DNA from: an uncultured bacterium
GTDB taxonomy: Bacteria; Verrucomicrobiota; Lentisphaeria; Victivallales; Victivallaceae
NCBI GenBank assembly: GCA_949286445.1
Contig: CASECL010000012.1
Location: forward strand, 1-8,889
Direction of reading: 5' to 3'
DNA: 8,889 nucleotides
The position numbers were made by a program, and so were the translations under genes. Shown here piece by piece: positions 7,171 to 8,889 of the stretch. Within the stretch, counting starts at the first letter, position 1. Every line of letters starts with the position of its first letter. The notes beneath the pieces are model-generated. The model saw only the letters and a program-made list of their open reading frames with translations, ran no database searches and was not told the DNA's origin.

Positions 7171-7199
7171 TTGAAAAAAACGATTTCCGGGTGTATATT
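7171..7199 (+). promoter_or_regulatory. Sigma-70-like promoter for ptsH-ptsI
   Basis: TTGAAA (7171-7176) and TATATT (7194-7199) are separated by exactly 17 bases, in the only sizeable gap of the window. Each hexamer differs from consensus at one position. Transcription would start near 7205-7207, giving a leader of about 35 bases before the ptsH GTG. This is the clearest promoter in the window and separates the PTS genes from the upstream gene run. Called by eye. Confidence 0.7.
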
Positions 7200-7240
7200 A
7201 AAGGACGTTATCCAGACTTGAAAAACAGGATTTATCACCC

Positions 7241-7519
7241 GTGGAAAAGCTCATTACTGTACAAAATAAACTCGGACTTCACGCCCGTCCCGCCGCCGCT
7301 CTGGCCGGCGCGGCAGTGAAGTTCAGTTCGGAAATCCGGGTCCGCCGTGCCGATGCCGATGAGAATGCTCCCGGGGCAGACTGCAAAAGCCTGCTGGATT
7401 TACTCATGCTTACTGCAGGGAAAGGCACCGAACTTTGCTTTATATTCGACGGCGAAGATGCCGAGGCGGCTTTCTCTGAAATATCCCGGTTGTTCAACGA
7501 CAAATTTGGAGAGGAGTAA
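7241..7519 (+). CDS. ptsH: Phosphocarrier protein HPr
   Basis: Small cytoplasmic phosphocarrier that takes phosphate from Enzyme I on a histidine and passes it to sugar-specific EIIA proteins; often also a regulatory hub. 92 residues from a GTG start (CAGGA 10 bases upstream). The active-site motif GLHARPAA carries His14 (equivalent to His15 of E. coli), and CKSLLDLLML places Ser50 at the regulatory Ser46 position phosphorylated by HPr kinase in organisms that have it. The loop before that serine (RRADADENAPGAD) is about three to four residues longer than in B. subtilis HPr. No HPr kinase gene is in the window. It is the first gene of a two-gene unit with ptsI, behind its own promoter; its last codons hold the ptsI ribosome binding site. 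Confidence 0.95.
   Translation: MEKLITVQNKLGLHARPAAALAGAAVKFSSEIRVRRADADENAPGADCKSLLDLLMLTAGKGTELCFIFDGEDAEAAFSEISRLFNDKFGEE
7508..7516 (+). promoter_or_regulatory. Ribosome binding site of ptsI
   Basis: GGAGAGGAG at the very end of ptsH. GAGGAG ends 9 bases before the in-frame TTG at 7526, but 27 bases before the first in-frame ATG at 7544. It therefore favours a TTG start for ptsI. Confidence 0.6.
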
Positions 7520-7525
7520 TTTCCC

Positions 7526-8889
7526 TTGGATAATTCATTTCGCATGGGCAAAGCCATTGCCGTAGGACAGGAAAAAATATTTACCGCGCTGCCGGTTTCG
7601 CCGGGCGTGGCGATCGGTCGTGCATTCCGTTACGGGGCGGTCTCCGCCGAACCGGAAAAACGCATTATCCGGCCGGAAGAGGTGCAGAGCGAGCTCGAAG
7701 CATTAAATCTTGCCATTGAATACACCAAGCAGGACATAAGCAAACTTCACGGCGATTTAAAACAGAAACTGGATTCTGAAAGCGCGGAAATTTTCAACGC
7801 CCATTTGATGATCGTTTCTGATCCCGGTTTACTCAAAGACGCCCGCAAACTGGTGGAACAGGAGCATTACGGGGCGGAATATGCCTTTTTTGCCGCGGCA
7901 TCCCGTTACGCGAGAGTTTTGAGCGAAATGCCGGATGAATACTTCCGGGAACGTGCTTCCGATGTGCGGGATGTAGCCATGAGGGTAGTAAACCGGTTAC
8001 GCAAAGATAAGGGAAATTACGGCAATAAACTGGAAGATAAACGCATTATATTTGCTCATGATCTTTCTCCGTCGGAAACCGCCCTGCTCGACCGTAATCT
8101 GGTGCTCGGATTTGCGGTCGAAAGCGGCAGTGCCACCAGCCACACCTCGATACTGGCACGCTCGCTGCATCTTCCGGCGGTGTCGGGAGTTCCTCCGGAG
8201 GTGATGAATGATCTTTCTGCCGCAGACAAAGTGATTTTAGACGGCTATTCCGGCAAAATAATTATCAATCCGGAAAAGCGGACAGAAGAGGCTTACATAC
8301 TTAAAGCCGAGGCGGCCGGCAAATTCTATTCCGGGCTGCAGCGTGATCATGCCTTGCAGGCAGAGACCAAAGACGGCTTTACGGTTCAACTGGCAGCAAA
8401 CCTCGCCTCGCTGGATAATCTGGATGAATTGCAGGCAAGCGGAGCCCAGGGGGTGGGGTTGTTCAGAACAGAATTTATGCTGTTCAATACCTCCAGGCTT
8501 CCCGGCGAAGAGGAACAGTTTGAGGTGTACCGCAAACTTATGCTGGCCAATGAACGCAAACCGGTAATCATACGGACATTTGATGTCGGCGGAGATAAAT
8601 TCACCGACTTGTTCGGCCGCCCGGCAGAAGCCAACCCGTTTCTTGGACTGCGCGGCATAAGACTGTGTTTGAAAGAACAGCGCAAACTTTTCCGGGATCA
8701 GCTCAAAGCACTGCTGCGGGCCGGCGAATTCGGGGACTTGCGAATAATGCTCCCCATGGTTTCGGTAACCGAGGAAATATTGGAGACCAGAAGTCTGATA
8801 CTGGAACTTTATGACGAGCTTGCCGCAGAAAAAAAGCACTTTTCCAGGCAGTGCAAACTTGGCGTGATGATCGAAACTCCTGCCGCCGC
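7526..8889 (+). CDS. ptsI: PTS Enzyme I (phosphoenolpyruvate-protein phosphotransferase), 3' end cut by window edge
   Basis: Takes phosphate from phosphoenolpyruvate and gives it to HPr, starting the sugar-phosphotransferase relay. The frame is open from TTG 7526 to the window end, with 454 of about 575 residues visible. Numbering from that TTG: ALPVSPGVAIG (21-31) begins the N-terminal domain; a helical HPr-binding subdomain follows (about 50-160, with ESAEIFNAHLMI); the phospho-histidine is His206 in ATSHTSILARSLHLPAV. The PEP-binding barrel shows GVGLFRTEFML (309-319, Arg314), TFDVGGDK (351-358), NPFLGLRGIRL (370-380), MLPMV (408-412) and the start of the metal-site motif GVMIETPAA (446-454, Glu450). 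The missing part should contain the catalytic cysteine region. The start is either TTG 7526 (good ribosome binding site) or ATG 7544; either way the protein has an N-terminal extension before the usual first strand. It begins 6 bases after ptsH. Confidence 0.95.
   Translation, partial: MDNSFRMGKAIAVGQEKIFTALPVSPGVAIGRAFRYGAVSAEPEKRIIRPEEVQSELEALNLAIEYTKQDISKLHGDLKQKLDSESAEIFNAHLMIVSDPGLLKDARKLVEQEHYGAEYAFFAAASRYARVLSEMPDEYFRERASDVRDVAMRVVNRLRKDKGNYGNKLEDKRIIFAHDLSPSETALLDRNLVLGFAVESGSATSHTSILARSLHLPAVSGVPPEVMNDLSAADKVILDGYSGKIIINPEKRTEEAYILKAEAAGKFYSGLQRDHALQAETKDGFTVQLAANLASLDNLDELQASGAQGVGLFRTEFMLFNTSRLPGEEEQFEVYRKLMLANERKPVIIRTFDVGGDKFTDLFGRPAEANPFLGLRGIRLCLKEQRKLFRDQLKALLRAGEFGDLRIMLPMVSVTEEILETRSLILELYDELAAEKKHFSRQCKLGVMIETPAA

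Noticed and set aside
8237..8839. 200-codon open frame on the minus strand
   Set aside because: The plus strand here encodes the PEP-binding region of Enzyme I with conserved motifs throughout.

Overview
This window is a compact, entirely plus-strand run of eight bacterial protein-coding genes. The two end genes are cut by the window edges. In order they are hisC (5' cut), clpC, rarA, panB, nrdR, an unrecognised 338-residue protein, ptsH and ptsI (3' cut). Seven of the eight are identified from family motifs that can be read directly in the translation. I see no tRNA, rRNA, insertion sequence, CRISPR array or prophage gene. No gene-free stretch exceeds 300 bases: the gaps are 26 (960-985), 63 (3485-3547), 30 (5662-5691), 89 (7152-7240) and 6 (7520-7525) bases.

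Organism: the window looks like the core chromosome of a Gram-negative-like bacterium with roughly balanced base composition. ClpC (with M-domain/UVR motif and ClpP-docking loop) stands alone, without the ctsR-mcsA-mcsB genes usual around it in Firmicutes. Together with the mixed housekeeping gene order and a two-gene ptsH-ptsI unit, this makes me lean towards the PVC group (for example Lentisphaerae-like). That is a low-confidence inference; no single marker in the window proves it.

Layout: 1-959 ends a histidine-biosynthesis gene. clpC follows after 26 bases with a strong ribosome binding site. After a 63-base gap with no obvious ribosome binding site comes rarA, whose stop overlaps the panB start (ATGA). 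nrdR follows after 30 bases and overlaps the next gene by another ATGA. This spacing suggests one transcript from rarA, perhaps from hisC or clpC, through the 338-residue gene. An 89-base gap then carries a good sigma-70-like promoter that starts the ptsH-ptsI unit. These two genes are 6 bases apart, and the ptsI ribosome binding site lies inside the end of ptsH.

How they work together: the genes are mostly unrelated housekeeping functions (histidine synthesis, protein quality control, replication-fork repair, pantothenate/CoA synthesis, control of ribonucleotide reductase, sugar-PTS phosphorelay). The clear functional pair is ptsH-ptsI. The most intriguing item is the 338-residue protein co-translated with nrdR: its N-terminal ~95 residues follow the pattern of an ATP-cone, the nucleotide-sensing domain of NrdR, but lack the usual basic nucleotide-contact signature.
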